A stretch of DNA of 64,000 nt, taken from contig CACJPG010000004.1 of NCBI GenBank assembly GCA_902595225.1, positions 21,212-85,211 on the forward strand, written 5' to 3'. The stretch's first letter is position 1. Each line of letters starts with the position of its first letter. The notes beneath the pieces are model-generated. The model was not told the origin of the DNA, ran no database searches, and worked only from the letters and a program-made list of their open reading frames with translations. This stretch comes from an uncultured Thiothrix sp. GTDB taxonomy: Bacteria > Pseudomonadota > Gammaproteobacteria > Poriferisulfidales > GCA-002705445. The position numbers and the translations under genes are program-made. Of the stretch, positions 1 through 9,224 are shown one piece after another.

Positions 1-39
1 CAACTTTATGAAATATTTAAGTCACACGTCTCATGAATA

Positions 40-369
40 TTAAATAAATACGGAAATAAAATATGGCGCCCAAGCATAAATTAAAATTATTATGAAGCCG
101 ATTTCAAAAATCATTACTTTCTTAAATAATATAGACTCAATTTCTGATTCCGAGGAAGAAAATCTAACTATTACCATGACAATATCAAAAAGCAAGACCA
201 TAATATAAATTGGAAGTGCAGCTGGTAATCCAAGTGTGAGTAAAGTTTTTATGGTATTGTCTAAAACAAGCTCAGTATCTTTATCTTGAGCAAAGATTAA
301 AAAAATAAAGCCCAACAAAATAAGCAAAAATCTTAACAATCCGATTTTTTTTATGAATGTATTGATAAT
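40..369 (-). CDS. small membrane protein downstream of sat
   Basis: I do not recognise a family. The protein is hydrophobic, with about three membrane segments (N-terminal stretch, residues about 45-65, and the C-terminal third) separated by an acidic patch with SSSESEIES. It begins directly after the sat stop codon, so it is probably co-transcribed with sat. No ATG fits. The first conventional codon is TTG at 339, without a Shine-Dalgarno sequence. An ATT codon at 369-367 lies six bases after AAGGGA and gives the typical N-terminus (M)INTFIKKIGLLRF before the first membrane segment, so I extended the gene to 369. The function is unknown; a link to sulfur or sulfate metabolism rests only on adjacency to sat. 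Existence of the gene is fairly sure, the start is not. Confidence 0.55.
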   Translation of the reverse strand: MINTFIKKIGLLRFLLILLGFIFLIFAQDKDTELVLDNTIKTLLTLGLPAALPIYIMVLLFDIVMVIVRFSSSESEIESILFKKVMIFEIGFIIILIYAWAPYFISVFI

Positions 370-372
370 CCT

Positions 373-1554
373 TTATCCCTTCATATAATGTTTCATCAAA
401 ACTTCAGCAACCTCTGGTCTAGCAAACTCTTTTGGAAGGCTTTCACCTTTTGATAACATTTCCCTTACTTTCGTTCCAGATAAGAGAACGAAATCTTCTT
501 TAGTATGGTCCTCAACATCTCTCATCATAACTACCTTATTAAGCTTTTTAGAGTATGCAGTATGATCAGCTTTAAAAATCTTAATTAATAAGGCATCATC
601 AGGTATACTATCAAAAATATCTTGAGCATCAAATGCTCCGTAAAAGTCTCCAACTCCAGCATGGTCTCTTCCTACAATTAAATAACTACACCCACAATTC
701 TGCCTAAACACGGCATGAAGTAGGGCTTCTCTTGGGCCCGCATACAACATATCGAAGCCATAGCCAGTTATCATTACATAGTTTTCTGGAAAATAGTGCT
801 CAACCATTGTTCTTATTGCAGTGTCACGGACATCGGCAGGAATGTCTCCTGGCTTAAGTTTTCCGAGAAGCATATGTATGAGAATACCGTCCGCACTTAC
901 TCGCTCACCAGCCATTCTACATAATTCCTCATGTGCTCTATGCATCGGATTTCTTGTTTGAAACGCTACAACATTTTTCCAACCTTTTGACTCAATAGAT
1001 GCTCTGATTTGCATTGCTGTTCTAAAAGTATCTTTAAAATCTATTTCAAAGTAACTAAAATTTAATACTTTTACACTTCCACTTAAAAGAGTTTTTCCCT
1101 GATCGTAAAAAGTTTTTACCCCTGGATGTGATTGATCTTTTGTTCCATAAACTTTTTCTACAACATCGTCAATCTCACTTTGCTCTAATTTCTCAATCTT
1201 ATCAATTTTTTGAATTGCTAAAATTTTCTCACCATCTACGTTTGGATCAATTATTGCAATCTCTTCTCCTTCTTCAAATTTAATTTCTTGATTAGAAATA
1301 TTTACAACTGGTGTTGGCCAAAATAATCCACTTTTTAAACACATATTATCTGCTACCGACAACAGATCATCTTTATTCATAAATCCGTCCAGCGGTGTAA
1401 AGTAACCTGCGCCAAGCATTACTAAGTTTGCTGCAGCTGCTGAAGTTACTTTTAACTTTTTCATAGACTCAGCTGCTTTTAAGAGCGATTCTTTTTCTTC
1501 ATCTGTATTTACTATTTTTGGCGTCAGCTCTTCAGAGCCATGTGGTTTTATCAT
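373..1554 (-). CDS. sat: sulfate adenylyltransferase (ATP sulfurylase), dissimilatory type
   Basis: This enzyme converts APS plus pyrophosphate to sulfate plus ATP when it runs in the sulfur-oxidation direction, and acts in the cytoplasm. The 393-residue length and single-chain architecture match homo-oligomeric Sat, not the CysDN type. Visible motifs are QTRNPMHRAHE near residue 200 (nucleotide-binding HxxH region) and GRDHAGVGDFYGAF near 292-305. The C-terminus has SGTKVREML, typical of the family. The start is fixed by a strong Shine-Dalgarno sequence, GGAGGGG, six bases before ATG. It stands apart from the dsr locus, and no aprAB or aprM gene is present in the window. It is divergent from rpe across a 114-base AT-rich gap. 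With the dsr genes it implies substrate-level phosphorylation at the end of sulfite oxidation. Confidence 0.97.
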   Translation of the reverse strand: MIKPHGSEELTPKIVNTDEEKESLLKAAESMKKLKVTSAAAANLVMLGAGYFTPLDGFMNKDDLLSVADNMCLKSGLFWPTPVVNISNQEIKFEEGEEIAIIDPNVDGEKILAIQKIDKIEKLEQSEIDDVVEKVYGTKDQSHPGVKTFYDQGKTLLSGSVKVLNFSYFEIDFKDTFRTAMQIRASIESKGWKNVVAFQTRNPMHRAHEELCRMAGERVSADGILIHMLLGKLKPGDIPADVRDTAIRTMVEHYFPENYVMITGYGFDMLYAGPREALLHAVFRQNCGCSYLIVGRDHAGVGDFYGAFDAQDIFDSIPDDALLIKIFKADHTAYSKKLNKVVMMRDVEDHTKEDFVLLSGTKVREMLSKGESLPKEFARPEVAEVLMKHYMKG

Positions 1555-1668
1555 TTGTTTCCCCTCCGATACTTTTAAAATACCTTATTATAATTTCTTT
1601 ATTATTCTCATTACGGTATGATTGGCATTATATTAATATAATATAAAATAAAACACACTTAAATTAAG

Positions 1669-2334
1669 ATGAAAAATTTTATAGCCCCATCAATATTGTC
1701 AGCAAACTTTGCAGAGCTTGGTAAAGAGGTAGATGAAGTTATATTAGCAGGTGCTGATATTATTCATTTTGACGTGATGGATAATCATTATGTTCCAAAT
1801 TTAACAGTTGGTCCCATGGTATGTAAGTCCTTAATAGACTACGGCGTCAAGAAACCAATTGACGTACATCTTATGACAACTCCAGTTGATGAACTTATAA
1901 CTCAGTTTTGCGAAGCTGGCGCTTCAATGGTATCTTTTCACCCTGAAGCAAGTCAGCATGTTGATAGAAGTATTGAGCTTATTAAAAGTAAAAATTGCAA
2001 AGCTGGCATTGCTCTAAATCCTGCATCACCTCTGTCATTACTTGATCATATTTTAGAGAAAATTGATTTTATCTTAATTATGTCTGTCAACCCTGGCTAT
2101 GGTGGTCAAAAATTTATAGAAAATTCCCTAGAAAAAATTAAAAAGTGTAAAGAAATGATCGATAAATCTGGATGTAATGTTGAGATCGAAGTCGATGGAG
2201 GGATCGGAGTTAAAAATATTAAAAGTATTAGCGATGCAGGAGCAAATATCTTCGTTGCTGGTTCAGCCATATTTAATACCGAAAGTTATAAAGAAGCCAT
2301 TTCTAAAATGAAGCAAGAAATTTCTGCAAACTAA
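1669..2334 (+). CDS. rpe: ribulose-phosphate 3-epimerase
   Basis: Interconverts ribulose 5-phosphate and xylulose 5-phosphate in the pentose phosphate or Calvin cycle, as a cytoplasmic TIM barrel. The 221-residue length is normal. Family motifs are visible in order: APSILSANF at the N-terminus, HFDVMDNHYVPNLTVGP (metal-ligand His and Asp), DVHLM, MSVNPGYGGQKF, and EVDGGI with the metal-binding Asp. It is the first gene of a tight plus-strand run into trpE, with a five-base gap. In many gammaproteobacteria the order is rpe-gph-trpE; the phosphoglycolate phosphatase gene gph is absent here. There is no clear Shine-Dalgarno sequence before the ATG. Confidence 0.97.
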   Translation: MKNFIAPSILSANFAELGKEVDEVILAGADIIHFDVMDNHYVPNLTVGPMVCKSLIDYGVKKPIDVHLMTTPVDELITQFCEAGASMVSFHPEASQHVDRSIELIKSKNCKAGIALNPASPLSLLDHILEKIDFILIMSVNPGYGGQKFIENSLEKIKKCKEMIDKSGCNVEIEVDGGIGVKNIKSISDAGANIFVAGSAIFNTESYKEAISKMKQEISAN

Positions 2335-2339
2335 TCATA

Positions 2340-3806
2340 ATGCAAAAAGATGATTTCATAAAACTTGCAAACGAGGGTCATTCAAGAGTATCTGTTAATA
2401 AAGTAATAAAAAATATAGGTGCAAGTCCGCTAGATACATATAAAAAATTAGAAAGACAAAACTCATTTCTTTTTGAGTCTGGGTCGAATAAGGGGAAATG
2501 GAGTAGATATTCAATTATCGGGACAACTTCGAATGAAAGAATAAAAGTTACAGGAAATTTAATTCAATATGTTGATGGTGAAAAGATAGAGGAATTTCAA
2601 GCTGATGATCCGTTAAAATGGATTGAAAACTTTTATAATGAAAATAAAGTAAAAAATTTACCAAAAGATTTGCCATTTACGGGAGGTCTTGTTGGTTATT
2701 TTGGATATGAAACAATTCAATTTATTGAAAATAAAATTCAAGTGAATAAGGAAGATAGCCTTGGAGTGCCTGATATCTTTTTATTTGTTTGCAACGAAAT
2801 CATAATTTTTGATAATGAGGAAAATGTAGTTCACATTGTTCTTAATAAAAGAACCAATCAAGAAGATAGTTACGAAAGTGCTATTAAAAGAATTGATGAT
2901 CTTGAAAAAATAATCAAACAAAAGACAGCTTTCAAAAATTATAAAAATTCGCTCTCAAAAGATTCATTTTTATCGTCATTTAAGAAAGAGGATTTCTTGG
3001 ATGCAGTTATAAAAACTAAAGAGTATATCTCTGAAGGTGATGTAATGCAGGTTGTATTATCTCAAAGGTTATCAAAAAAATTTGATGGCGACCCGTTAAG
3101 AATGTATGAAGTATTACGAGATTTGAATCCGTCTCCATATATGTATTTTCTAGATATGGAGGGTTTTCAAATAATTGGCTCCTCGCCCGAAATCTTAGTT
3201 AAGTTAGAAGATAAAAAGGTCACTGTAAGACCAATCGCAGGAACAAGACCAAGAGGGGTCAATAAAAAACAGGATCTTGATAACGAGAGCGATCTTTTAA
3301 ATGATCCGAAAGAATTGGCTGAGCATCTAATGCTAATTGACCTTGGTAGAAATGACATTGGAAGAATTTCAAAAGTCGGTACTGTGAAACTTACTGAGAA
3401 AATGATAATTGAAAGGTATTCACATGTGATGCATATCGTTTCAAATGTTAGTGGTGTTATTGAAGATGAAACAAGGCCACTAGATGTATTGAGAGCTACG
3501 TTCCCAGCCGGCACAGTATCTGGTGCTCCAAAAATCAGAGCGATGGAGATTATAAATGAACTTGAACCTTTGAAAAGAGGCATATATTCTGGAGCAATTG
3601 GGTACTTGTCATGGACTGGCGATTTAGATACAGCTTTATCAATAAGAACAGCTATTATCAAAGATAATTCGATTCATGTTCAAGCGGGTGCTGGGATAGT
3701 TTATGATTCAGTACCTGAAACAGAGTGGGAAGAAACAATGAATAAAGCTATGGCACTTTTAAAAGCATCTGAGAAAGCTAATGCTGCAAGTGAGGAAAAT
3801 AAATGA
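2340..3806 (+). CDS. trpE: anthranilate synthase component I
   Basis: Aminates chorismate to aminodeoxyisochorismate and eliminates pyruvate to give anthranilate, the first step of tryptophan synthesis, using ammonia from TrpG. The 488 residues contain the N-terminal TrpE domain and the chorismate-binding domain. Motifs seen include PSPYMYF with IIGSSPE near residue 280, [11 protein letters not shown] near 300, [11 protein letters not shown] near 333 and [14 protein letters not shown] near 389. PIAGT (rather than PIKGT) is the anthranilate-synthase type, which separates it from PabB. It ends four bases into trpG, indicating translational coupling. The gene precedes the other trp genes in a single operon; no attenuator or leader peptide is visible in the short gap after rpe. 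Confidence 0.97.
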   Translation: MQKDDFIKLANEGHSRVSVNKVIKNIGASPLDTYKKLERQNSFLFESGSNKGKWSRYSIIGTTSNERIKVTGNLIQYVDGEKIEEFQADDPLKWIENFYNENKVKNLPKDLPFTGGLVGYFGYETIQFIENKIQVNKEDSLGVPDIFLFVCNEIIIFDNEENVVHIVLNKRTNQEDSYESAIKRIDDLEKIIKQKTAFKNYKNSLSKDSFLSSFKKEDFLDAVIKTKEYISEGDVMQVVLSQRLSKKFDGDPLRMYEVLRDLNPSPYMYFLDMEGFQIIGSSPEILVKLEDKKVTVRPIAGTRPRGVNKKQDLDNESDLLNDPKELAEHLMLIDLGRNDIGRISKVGTVKLTEKMIIERYSHVMHIVSNVSGVIEDETRPLDVLRATFPAGTVSGAPKIRAMEIINELEPLKRGIYSGAIGYLSWTGDLDTALSIRTAIIKDNSIHVQAGAGIVYDSVPETEWEETMNKAMALLKASEKANAASEENK

Positions 3807-4384
3807 TATTAATGATCGATAATTATGATTCATTTACTTATAACGTTGTTCAATATTTAGGAGAACTTGGTAGTGATGTAAAAGTTGTAAGAAATGACAT
3901 GATTTCTATAAAAGATATTGAAGTTATAGAGCCTGAAAAGATTGTAATTTCACCTGGGCCCTGTACTCCTAATGAGGCTGGTATTTCAATTGAAACCATA
4001 AATCATTTTTATAAAAAAATACCTATATTGGGCATATGTCTTGGTCATCAAAGTATAGGTGCTGCATTCGGAGGCAATATTATTAAAGCAAAAAAAATTA
4101 TGCACGGTAAGACATCAAAAATTCATCATAATCAAAACTATATTTTTCAAAATTTGCCAACGCCTTATACAGCAACTCGATATCATTCTCTTGTAATTGA
4201 AGAAAAAACTATACCGGATTGTCTAGAAGTAATTGCAAAAACAATTTCGGAAGATGAAAGTGATGATGAAATAATGGCAATTAGACATAAAGAACATCAC
4301 ACTTATGGTGTACAATTTCATCCTGAATCAATAATGAGTGAGCATGGACATCAAATATTAAAAAATTTCCTAGATATAAAATGA
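3803..4384 (+). CDS. trpG: anthranilate synthase component II (glutamine amidotransferase)
   Basis: Class I glutamine amidotransferase that releases ammonia from glutamine for TrpE. The 193-residue length is standard for a stand-alone TrpG, so it is not fused to TrpD as in E. coli. Visible motifs are the oxyanion region [11 protein letters not shown], the nucleophile Cys in GICLGHQ near residue 77, and the catalytic His-Glu in [11 protein letters not shown] near 171. The 4-base overlaps on both sides (ATGA) point to coupled translation with trpE and trpDC. Dual use for p-aminobenzoate synthesis (as PabA) is possible, since no pabA is present in the window. Confidence 0.96.
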   Translation: MILMIDNYDSFTYNVVQYLGELGSDVKVVRNDMISIKDIEVIEPEKIVISPGPCTPNEAGISIETINHFYKKIPILGICLGHQSIGAAFGGNIIKAKKIMHGKTSKIHHNQNYIFQNLPTPYTATRYHSLVIEEKTIPDCLEVIAKTISEDESDDEIMAIRHKEHHTYGVQFHPESIMSEHGHQILKNFLDIK

Positions 4385-6192
4385 ATATTAACGAAGCTAT
4401 AGAAAAAATTTCATCAAGTAATGATCTTGAAAAAGAAGAAATTAAAAAAGTTTTTTTAAGTATTATGAAAAATGAATGCAATGATGCTGAAATTATATCA
4501 TTTCTAATGACCTTAAAAACCAAAGGTGAAAGCGTTGAAGAAATTACTGGAGCGGCAGAGGTTCTCAGAGAAATGTCTCAAAAGCTAGAATTGCCATCTG
4601 ATAATTTAGTTGATACTTGTGGAACTGGAGGGGACGGACAAAATACATTCAACATTTCAACTGCTTCCGCAATTGTTGCAGCGGCTGCAGGGGTAAAAAT
4701 TGCAAAGCATGGTAATAAATCTATTTCAAGTAAGTCTGGAAGTGCTGATCTCCTTGAACATGCTGGGATAAATATCGATCTTGACGAAAACCAATCAAAG
4801 AAATGTTTCGAGGATCATGGAATTACTTTTATGTTTGCTCCGAAATATCATAAAGCAATGAAAAATGTCGCAAAGGTTCGAAAATCAATTAAGACAAGAA
4901 CTATCTTTAACGTTTTGGGTCCATTATCAAATCCAGCAAATGCCAAATATCAAATACTTGGGGTTTACGATAAAAAACTTGTTAAACCAATTGCAGAGGT
5001 TGCGAGAGGGCTTGGGATTGAAAGAGCCCTAGTTGTTCATTCTGAAGAGGGTTTAGATGAAATATCATGTGAAAAAGATACATATATAGCCGAATTAAAA
5101 GATAATCAAATTGCAGAATATGTAATTAATCCAAAAGATTTCGGTTTAGAAATATGTTCTCTTGATAATCTTAAAGTTAAAACAGTAGAAGATAGCTACA
5201 AAATATTTTTAGGGATGCTAAAAAACAATAATAAAGAAGCAGTCAATATTGTTTGTTTAAATGCAGGCGCTGCAATCTATGTAAGTGGAATAAAAAATTC
5301 CCTCGAAGATGGAATCAAACACGCAAAAGAGGCCATAGAATCAGGTGAAGCATTAAAAAAATATCAAACAATTGTAAATTCGATGCCAGAAAAAGCAAAG
5401 ACCCCAAAAATTCTTGAAGAGATATTACAAAACAAAGAAAAAGAAGTTAATGAAAGAAAAATAAAAATTCCTTTAGAAGATCTAATTGAGATAGATTATA
5501 TGAAGTCTTTTAAAAGAAAATTTAAACAAGCTCTTCTACAAAAGCTTGAACAAAATAAACCAGCTGTGATTGCTGAAATTAAAAGAGCATCGCCAAGTAT
5601 GGGTGAACTTAATATGAATATTATGCCAGCAAAAGTTGCATCTGATTTTGAAGAAATGGGCGCAGCATGTTTATCGGTGTTGACTGATGCAAAATATTTT
5701 AAAGGTTCGGGTGCTATTTTAGAAATGGCAAAAAAAGGATGTAATCTTCCTATACTTCGCAAAGATTTCATTATTGATGAATACCAGATTGATGAATCAG
5801 TTGTAATGGGGGCAGACTGCATACTACTTATTGCAGCGGCACTTGAAAAAAATTCTCTTGAAAAACTTTTTAAAGAAGCAAAGCAAAGAAATCTTGATGT
5901 CATTGTGGAAGTTCATAATCATGATGAATTAGAAAATGCACTTGAGATTGATTGCGATATTATTGGAATTAATAATAGAAATCTTCATACATTCGAAGTG
6001 AATTTAAATACAACTATTGAATTAGTTAAATATATAAAAGATGATCAACTCATTATTACAGAAAGTGGTATACACAACAGTAATGATGTGAAAACTATGA
6101 ATGCCTGTGGCATCAATACTTTTTTAGTTGGGGAATCTTTGATGACAGCAAAAAATCCAAAAGATAAATTTAAAGAAATATTTATTAGTTAA
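4381..6192 (+). CDS. trpDC: fused anthranilate phosphoribosyltransferase / indole-3-glycerol-phosphate synthase
   Basis: One 603-residue frame carries two enzymes of tryptophan synthesis. Residues 1 to about 335 are TrpD, which attaches phosphoribose from PRPP to anthranilate: [14 protein letters not shown] near 81, [33 protein letters not shown]. Residues about 341-603 are TrpC, which closes the indole ring: [10 protein letters not shown] near 399, [32 protein letters not shown] near 529, TESGI. The junction is head to tail without linker: TPKILEEIL at 341 is where a free TrpC normally begins. An in-frame ATG at 5383 could still start a separate TrpC. E. coli instead fuses TrpG-TrpD and TrpC-TrpF. 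It overlaps trpG by four bases; trpF, trpB and trpA are not in the window. Confidence 0.95.
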   Translation: MNINEAIEKISSSNDLEKEEIKKVFLSIMKNECNDAEIISFLMTLKTKGESVEEITGAAEVLREMSQKLELPSDNLVDTCGTGGDGQNTFNISTASAIVAAAAGVKIAKHGNKSISSKSGSADLLEHAGINIDLDENQSKKCFEDHGITFMFAPKYHKAMKNVAKVRKSIKTRTIFNVLGPLSNPANAKYQILGVYDKKLVKPIAEVARGLGIERALVVHSEEGLDEISCEKDTYIAELKDNQIAEYVINPKDFGLEICSLDNLKVKTVEDSYKIFLGMLKNNNKEAVNIVCLNAGAAIYVSGIKNSLEDGIKHAKEAIESGEALKKYQTIVNSMPEKAKTPKILEEILQNKEKEVNERKIKIPLEDLIEIDYMKSFKRKFKQALLQKLEQNKPAVIAEIKRASPSMGELNMNIMPAKVASDFEEMGAACLSVLTDAKYFKGSGAILEMAKKGCNLPILRKDFIIDEYQIDESVVMGADCILLIAAALEKNSLEKLFKEAKQRNLDVIVEVHNHDELENALEIDCDIIGINNRNLHTFEVNLNTTIELVKYIKDDQLIITESGIHNSNDVKTMNACGINTFLVGESLMTAKNPKDKFKEIFIS

Positions 6193-6765
6193 TTGAAAAT
6201 CGAAATTAAAAATTGCAGTCAATGTGGGTCAAGCAAAATTGATTTTGCTATACCGCCCGGTGATAATAAGAAAAGATATATATGTCGGAGTTGTAATTTC
6301 ATACACTACCAAAATCCAAATATTGTTGCAGGATGCATTTTAGAATGGGAAGGAAAAATTTTACTTTGTAAAAGAGCAATTGAACCAAGGCTTAACTATT
6401 GGACCTTGCCTGCAGGTTTCTTAGAAAACGAGGAACCACTTGAATTTGGGGCGGCAAGAGAGAGTAAAGAAGAAGCAAACGCTTATTCAAATGATCTGAG
6501 AATTTTTTCAATATACAGCTTAATTCACATTAGCCAAATCTACATCATGTATTATGGAACCCTAAAAGATGGAAAACATAGCCCTGGGCTTGAAGAGTCT
6601 TTTGAGACAAAATTATATGCTCAAGAGGAGATCCCGTGGGATGAGCTTGCATTCCCAATAATTACAGAGAATTTAAAGTTATTTTTTGATAAAGAAAAAA
6701 CTGATAAACCTCATACCGGAACTGTTGATAAGGTTGGCGATGAATATAAAATAATTCGCAGTTAA
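6193..6765 (+). CDS. Nudix hydrolase with N-terminal zinc ribbon
   Basis: Cytoplasmic Nudix pyrophosphohydrolase of unknown substrate. The 190 residues begin with a CSQC...CRSC zinc ribbon (Cys near 8, 11, 32 and 35) like that of NADH pyrophosphatase NudC. An almost canonical Nudix box follows at about residues 75-97: G-x5-E-x7-RE-x2-EE, seen as GFLENEEP then AARESKEEANA. The NudC-specific C-terminal signature was not recognised, so substrates such as ADP-ribose or nucleotide sugars are equally possible. The start codon is TTG immediately after the trpDC stop, with no better upstream alternative because that stop is in frame. It is probably co-transcribed with the trp genes. Confidence 0.85.
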   Translation: MKIEIKNCSQCGSSKIDFAIPPGDNKKRYICRSCNFIHYQNPNIVAGCILEWEGKILLCKRAIEPRLNYWTLPAGFLENEEPLEFGAARESKEEANAYSNDLRIFSIYSLIHISQIYIMYYGTLKDGKHSPGLEESFETKLYAQEEIPWDELAFPIITENLKLFFDKEKTDKPHTGTVDKVGDEYKIIRS

Positions 6766-6769
6766 TTTT

Positions 6770-6958
6770 ATGGATATATCTGAACAAGCAACATATTGTC
6801 CTTATTGTGGAGAAAGTATTTCAATTTTAGTTGATGGCTCATTAAATTATCAGGAGTATGTCGAGGATTGTGAGGTGTGTTGTAGCCCGATAATAATTAA
6901 TATTGAAATAACATACAATGAAGATATCCTAATAAGTACTAGAAAAGAAAATGAATAA
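6770..6958 (+). CDS. CPXCG-motif cysteine-rich protein
   Basis: A 62-residue protein of the CPXCG family of small bacterial proteins, whose function is not established. It shows CPYCGE at residues 10-15 and CEVCCSPIII near 36-45, consistent with one zinc-binding knuckle. The family is common and conserved among proteobacteria. It sits four bases after the Nudix gene and before the PrsW-like protease, all on the same strand, so it is likely the penultimate gene of the rpe-trp operon. Confidence 0.8.
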   Translation: MDISEQATYCPYCGESISILVDGSLNYQEYVEDCEVCCSPIIINIEITYNEDILISTRKENE

Positions 6959-6969
6959 AATATTTGGAT

Positions 6970-7593
6970 ATGGACTTAACATTTATACTTGCTGTAGCCC
7001 CACCTCTTTTAATAGTTGCTTATATAATTAAAGCTGATAGATTTCCCGAGCCAAAAGGAACCTGCTTTCTAACTTTCGTTGCTGGAACAATTATTATTGT
7101 GCCTGCAGCAATATTGAATGATAAATTAATTCCCGATGCAAGCTATGCTTATTTGGCAGGCTTCACAGAAGAAACTTTAAAATTTTTGACCATATATTTT
7201 TATGTTAGTAGAAATACAAACTTTGATGAGCCGATGGACGCGATTGTATACGGAACTTTGGTCTCTTTGGGTTTTGCAACGTTTGAAAATCTTCAATACG
7301 TTTATTACTCGGGTGGCTCTCCAGATGCGGTTGCAATCATAAGAGCATTTACCGCAATTCCTTTGCATGCTTGTTGTGGAATTATTATGGGCTATTACTT
7401 TGGTTTATATATGTTTAAAAATAAAGACACATTAAATTTATTCAAATCTTTGTTCTTTGCAATAGGCTTTCATGCATTATATAACTATTTTGCTACACGA
7501 AATGTTTTCCTCATGATTGTTGTTTTAATAATCTTAATTTCATTTGCAAGAAAATTACATGGGATATTAAGAAAAGAACAGATTCTACATTAA
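6970..7593 (+). CDS. PrsW-family intramembrane metalloprotease
   Basis: Integral membrane protein of about 207 residues with six or more predicted membrane segments. It carries the motifs of the PrsW/CPBP-like glutamic protease group: FTEETLKF near residue 65 (double Glu), GFATFENLQY near 100-110, and TAIPLHACCGIIMGY near 128-142 with the conserved His. PrsW in Bacillus cleaves an anti-sigma factor; the target here is unknown and no anti-sigma gene is nearby. The start may be TTG at 6964 or ATG at 6970, two codons apart; I chose ATG. A likely transcript end follows at about 7600, but no clear terminator hairpin is seen. Confidence 0.8.
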   Translation: MDLTFILAVAPPLLIVAYIIKADRFPEPKGTCFLTFVAGTIIIVPAAILNDKLIPDASYAYLAGFTEETLKFLTIYFYVSRNTNFDEPMDAIVYGTLVSLGFATFENLQYVYYSGGSPDAVAIIRAFTAIPLHACCGIIMGYYFGLYMFKNKDTLNLFKSLFFAIGFHALYNYFATRNVFLMIVVLIILISFARKLHGILRKEQILH

Positions 7594-7619
7594 TTATTTT
7601 TATTAGTTATGTTTTGCCT

Positions 7620-8063
7620 TTACTTTTGCATTTCCTTATACAATCCTTCGCACCACTCCATGTCTGATTTAATAATACCTGACCAGTATTTACCATTCTT
7701 TGTAAAAGCCTCCTTGCCATCTTTAAAATAAATATCTACAAATTTTCTTGTCTGTGTTGAGGAATCTTTTTGAGCTTTCTCACTAGAAATATTGTAAATT
7801 TTTTCACGAAGTAACCATGATATTTGAGTTAAATTTAAATAACGATCTAAATACAACTTTGCCGTCTCCTTGGCTTTAGTAGAACCTTCTTTTTCTAATT
7901 GTGCCCATATGTAAGAAAATGCTGAAGAGCATCTTTCAAAATGGTAAAGCATAGAAACATCACCTTCTGTTGGTACTTGATTTAAAGGCGTAAATTCATA
8001 AGCATTAATATTTTGAGAAAAGAATAAACTTATAAATATTGCTGATATTTTTATTTTATTAAT
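7620..8063 (-). CDS. exported protein of unknown function with a probable ATT start
   Basis: I do not recognise the family. From the only ATG (7952) the frame gives 110 residues with no signal peptide, but it stays open upstream and encodes a textbook one: (M)NKIKISAIFISLFFSQNINA then YEFTPLNQVP. No ATG, GTG or TTG lies in that stretch. An ATT at 8063-8061 is placed exactly six bases after AAGGAA, so I start there (147 residues). The mature part contains a possible conserved Cys (ERCSSAF), several Trp (ISWLL, KYWSG, MEWC) and is mostly helical in composition. The protein probably acts in the periplasm. It converges on the PrsW gene at its 3' end and follows bolA. Confidence 0.65.
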   Translation of the reverse strand: MNKIKISAIFISLFFSQNINAYEFTPLNQVPTEGDVSMLYHFERCSSAFSYIWAQLEKEGSTKAKETAKLYLDRYLNLTQISWLLREKIYNISSEKAQKDSSTQTRKFVDIYFKDGKEAFTKNGKYWSGIIKSDMEWCEGLYKEMQK

Positions 8064-8121
8064 TGGCGGTTCCTTTATTTTTTTTTGTATGAATCTAAAT
8101 TACCATGAAATATTGATCTTT

Positions 8122-8421
8122 TCAATTTGCACATGGCGGCGAATCTTTGACATATTCTTCTTTATCTTTCCACTCATTATTGGTAAATAGATGAAGTGAT
8201 AAAGCATGTACTCCGTTTTCTAATTCAAACTTTAAAAGCTCATTGATTCTTCTGTGTCGTTGAACTAATTTCATATCTTCAAACTCATCAGAAACTAATA
8301 TAACTTTAAAGTGCGATTCAGTATTTGGTCCGCTATGCATATGGCTTTCATTAATAACTTCAAGATGACTTAAATCAAAATTATCGCTTAAAGTATGCTC
8401 TATTTTTTTTTCTACGCTCAT
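8122..8421 (-). CDS. bolA: BolA family protein
   Basis: BolA-type protein (99 residues) that partners with monothiol glutaredoxins in iron-sulfur or stress functions. Family features are seen: an N-terminal KIEHTLSD helix, SHMHSGPNTESHFKVILVSD with the conserved His residues, and LVQRHRRINELL with the RH motif that marks the BolA helix-turn-helix-like element, followed by HALSLHLFTNNEW. It overlaps the start of tatD by one base, so the two are translated together. The tail ends in PPCAN. Confidence 0.92.
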   Translation of the reverse strand: MSVEKKIEHTLSDNFDLSHLEVINESHMHSGPNTESHFKVILVSDEFEDMKLVQRHRRINELLKFELENGVHALSLHLFTNNEWKDKEEYVKDSPPCAN

Positions 8422-9224
8422 TAATTTATTCCAAATAAATTGGTGTAATTTTTGTAAGTTATATCACATATATGATCATAAGATTGATTTCTGTATTTTG
8501 CTACCGTTTTTGCAATCTCTGTTAAGTAAGCTGGTTTATTAAAGCGTTTCATCTCAGATGTAATGTGTGACTCTCTTGAAGATACAAAAGGAGATAAATA
8601 TGGAGAATCAGTCTCAATAAGGAGCTTGTCATCGGGTATAATATTGATGAAATCTCTAAGATGCTTCCCTCGTCTATTGTCGCATATCCATCCCGTTAAA
8701 CCTATATAAATACCTAAAGATAAGTAATCTTCTAATGCATTTTTTGTTCCAGTAAAGCAATGCACTACAACCTTCTTACAATCATTAATATTTTCACTTA
8801 ATATTTTATGCATCTGATGGAAAGCATCTCTTTCATGAACGAATAACGGAAGGCCTGTCTCTTTTGCTAAATCTATGTGTTTTGCAAATACCTCATGTTG
8901 GATTTCTGGTGAAGAAAAATTTCGATTAAAATCTAGTCCGCATTCCCCAACAGCTCTAACATTTTCACATTTGATCAATTTTTGTAGTTCTGCGTAACTA
9001 TTCTCATCCCACTCTTTAGCGTTATGGGGATGATAGCCAGCTGTTGAATAAAAATTGTATCTTTGTGCAAGTCTTTGACATTTCTTGCTAGATTTTAAGT
9101 CATTCCCAACTAAAACCATTTTGGTGATGTTTTTTTGATTGGCCTCTTCAATAATGGAGTCTTCATTACCAGAAAAAACCTCGTCTGTAAGATTTACACA
9201 AATATCAACTAAATTTTTGCTCAT
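8421..9224 (-). CDS. tatD: TatD-type metal-dependent DNase
   Basis: Cytoplasmic amidohydrolase-fold nuclease (267 residues). The N-terminus DICVNLTDEVFSG is characteristic of TatD itself rather than of the YcfH/YjjV paralogues, which start with DxHCHL. Further motifs are GYHPHNAKEW (metal His), AVGECGLDFNR (bridging Glu), FVHERDAF, VVHCFTGT and IETDSPYLSP (catalytic Asp). TatD of E. coli is an exonuclease linked to DNA repair and is not required for Tat export. No tatABC genes are nearby. It overlaps trhO by four bases. Confidence 0.93.
   Translation of the reverse strand: MSKNLVDICVNLTDEVFSGNEDSIIEEANQKNITKMVLVGNDLKSSKKCQRLAQRYNFYSTAGYHPHNAKEWDENSYAELQKLIKCENVRAVGECGLDFNRNFSSPEIQHEVFAKHIDLAKETGLPLFVHERDAFHQMHKILSENINDCKKVVVHCFTGTKNALEDYLSLGIYIGLTGWICDNRRGKHLRDFINIIPDDKLLIETDSPYLSPFVSSRESHITSEMKRFNKPAYLTEIAKTVAKYRNQSYDHICDITYKNYTNLFGIN

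Noticed and set aside
1627-1642. Palindrome ATTATATTAATATAAT between sat and rpe
   Set aside because: Pure A/T and embedded in an AT tract, so chance formation is likely. No second copy seen.
3167-3661. 164-codon open frame antisense to trpE
   Set aside because: Lies wholly within a convincing gene on the other strand, has a Ser/Pro-rich composition and no family resemblance.
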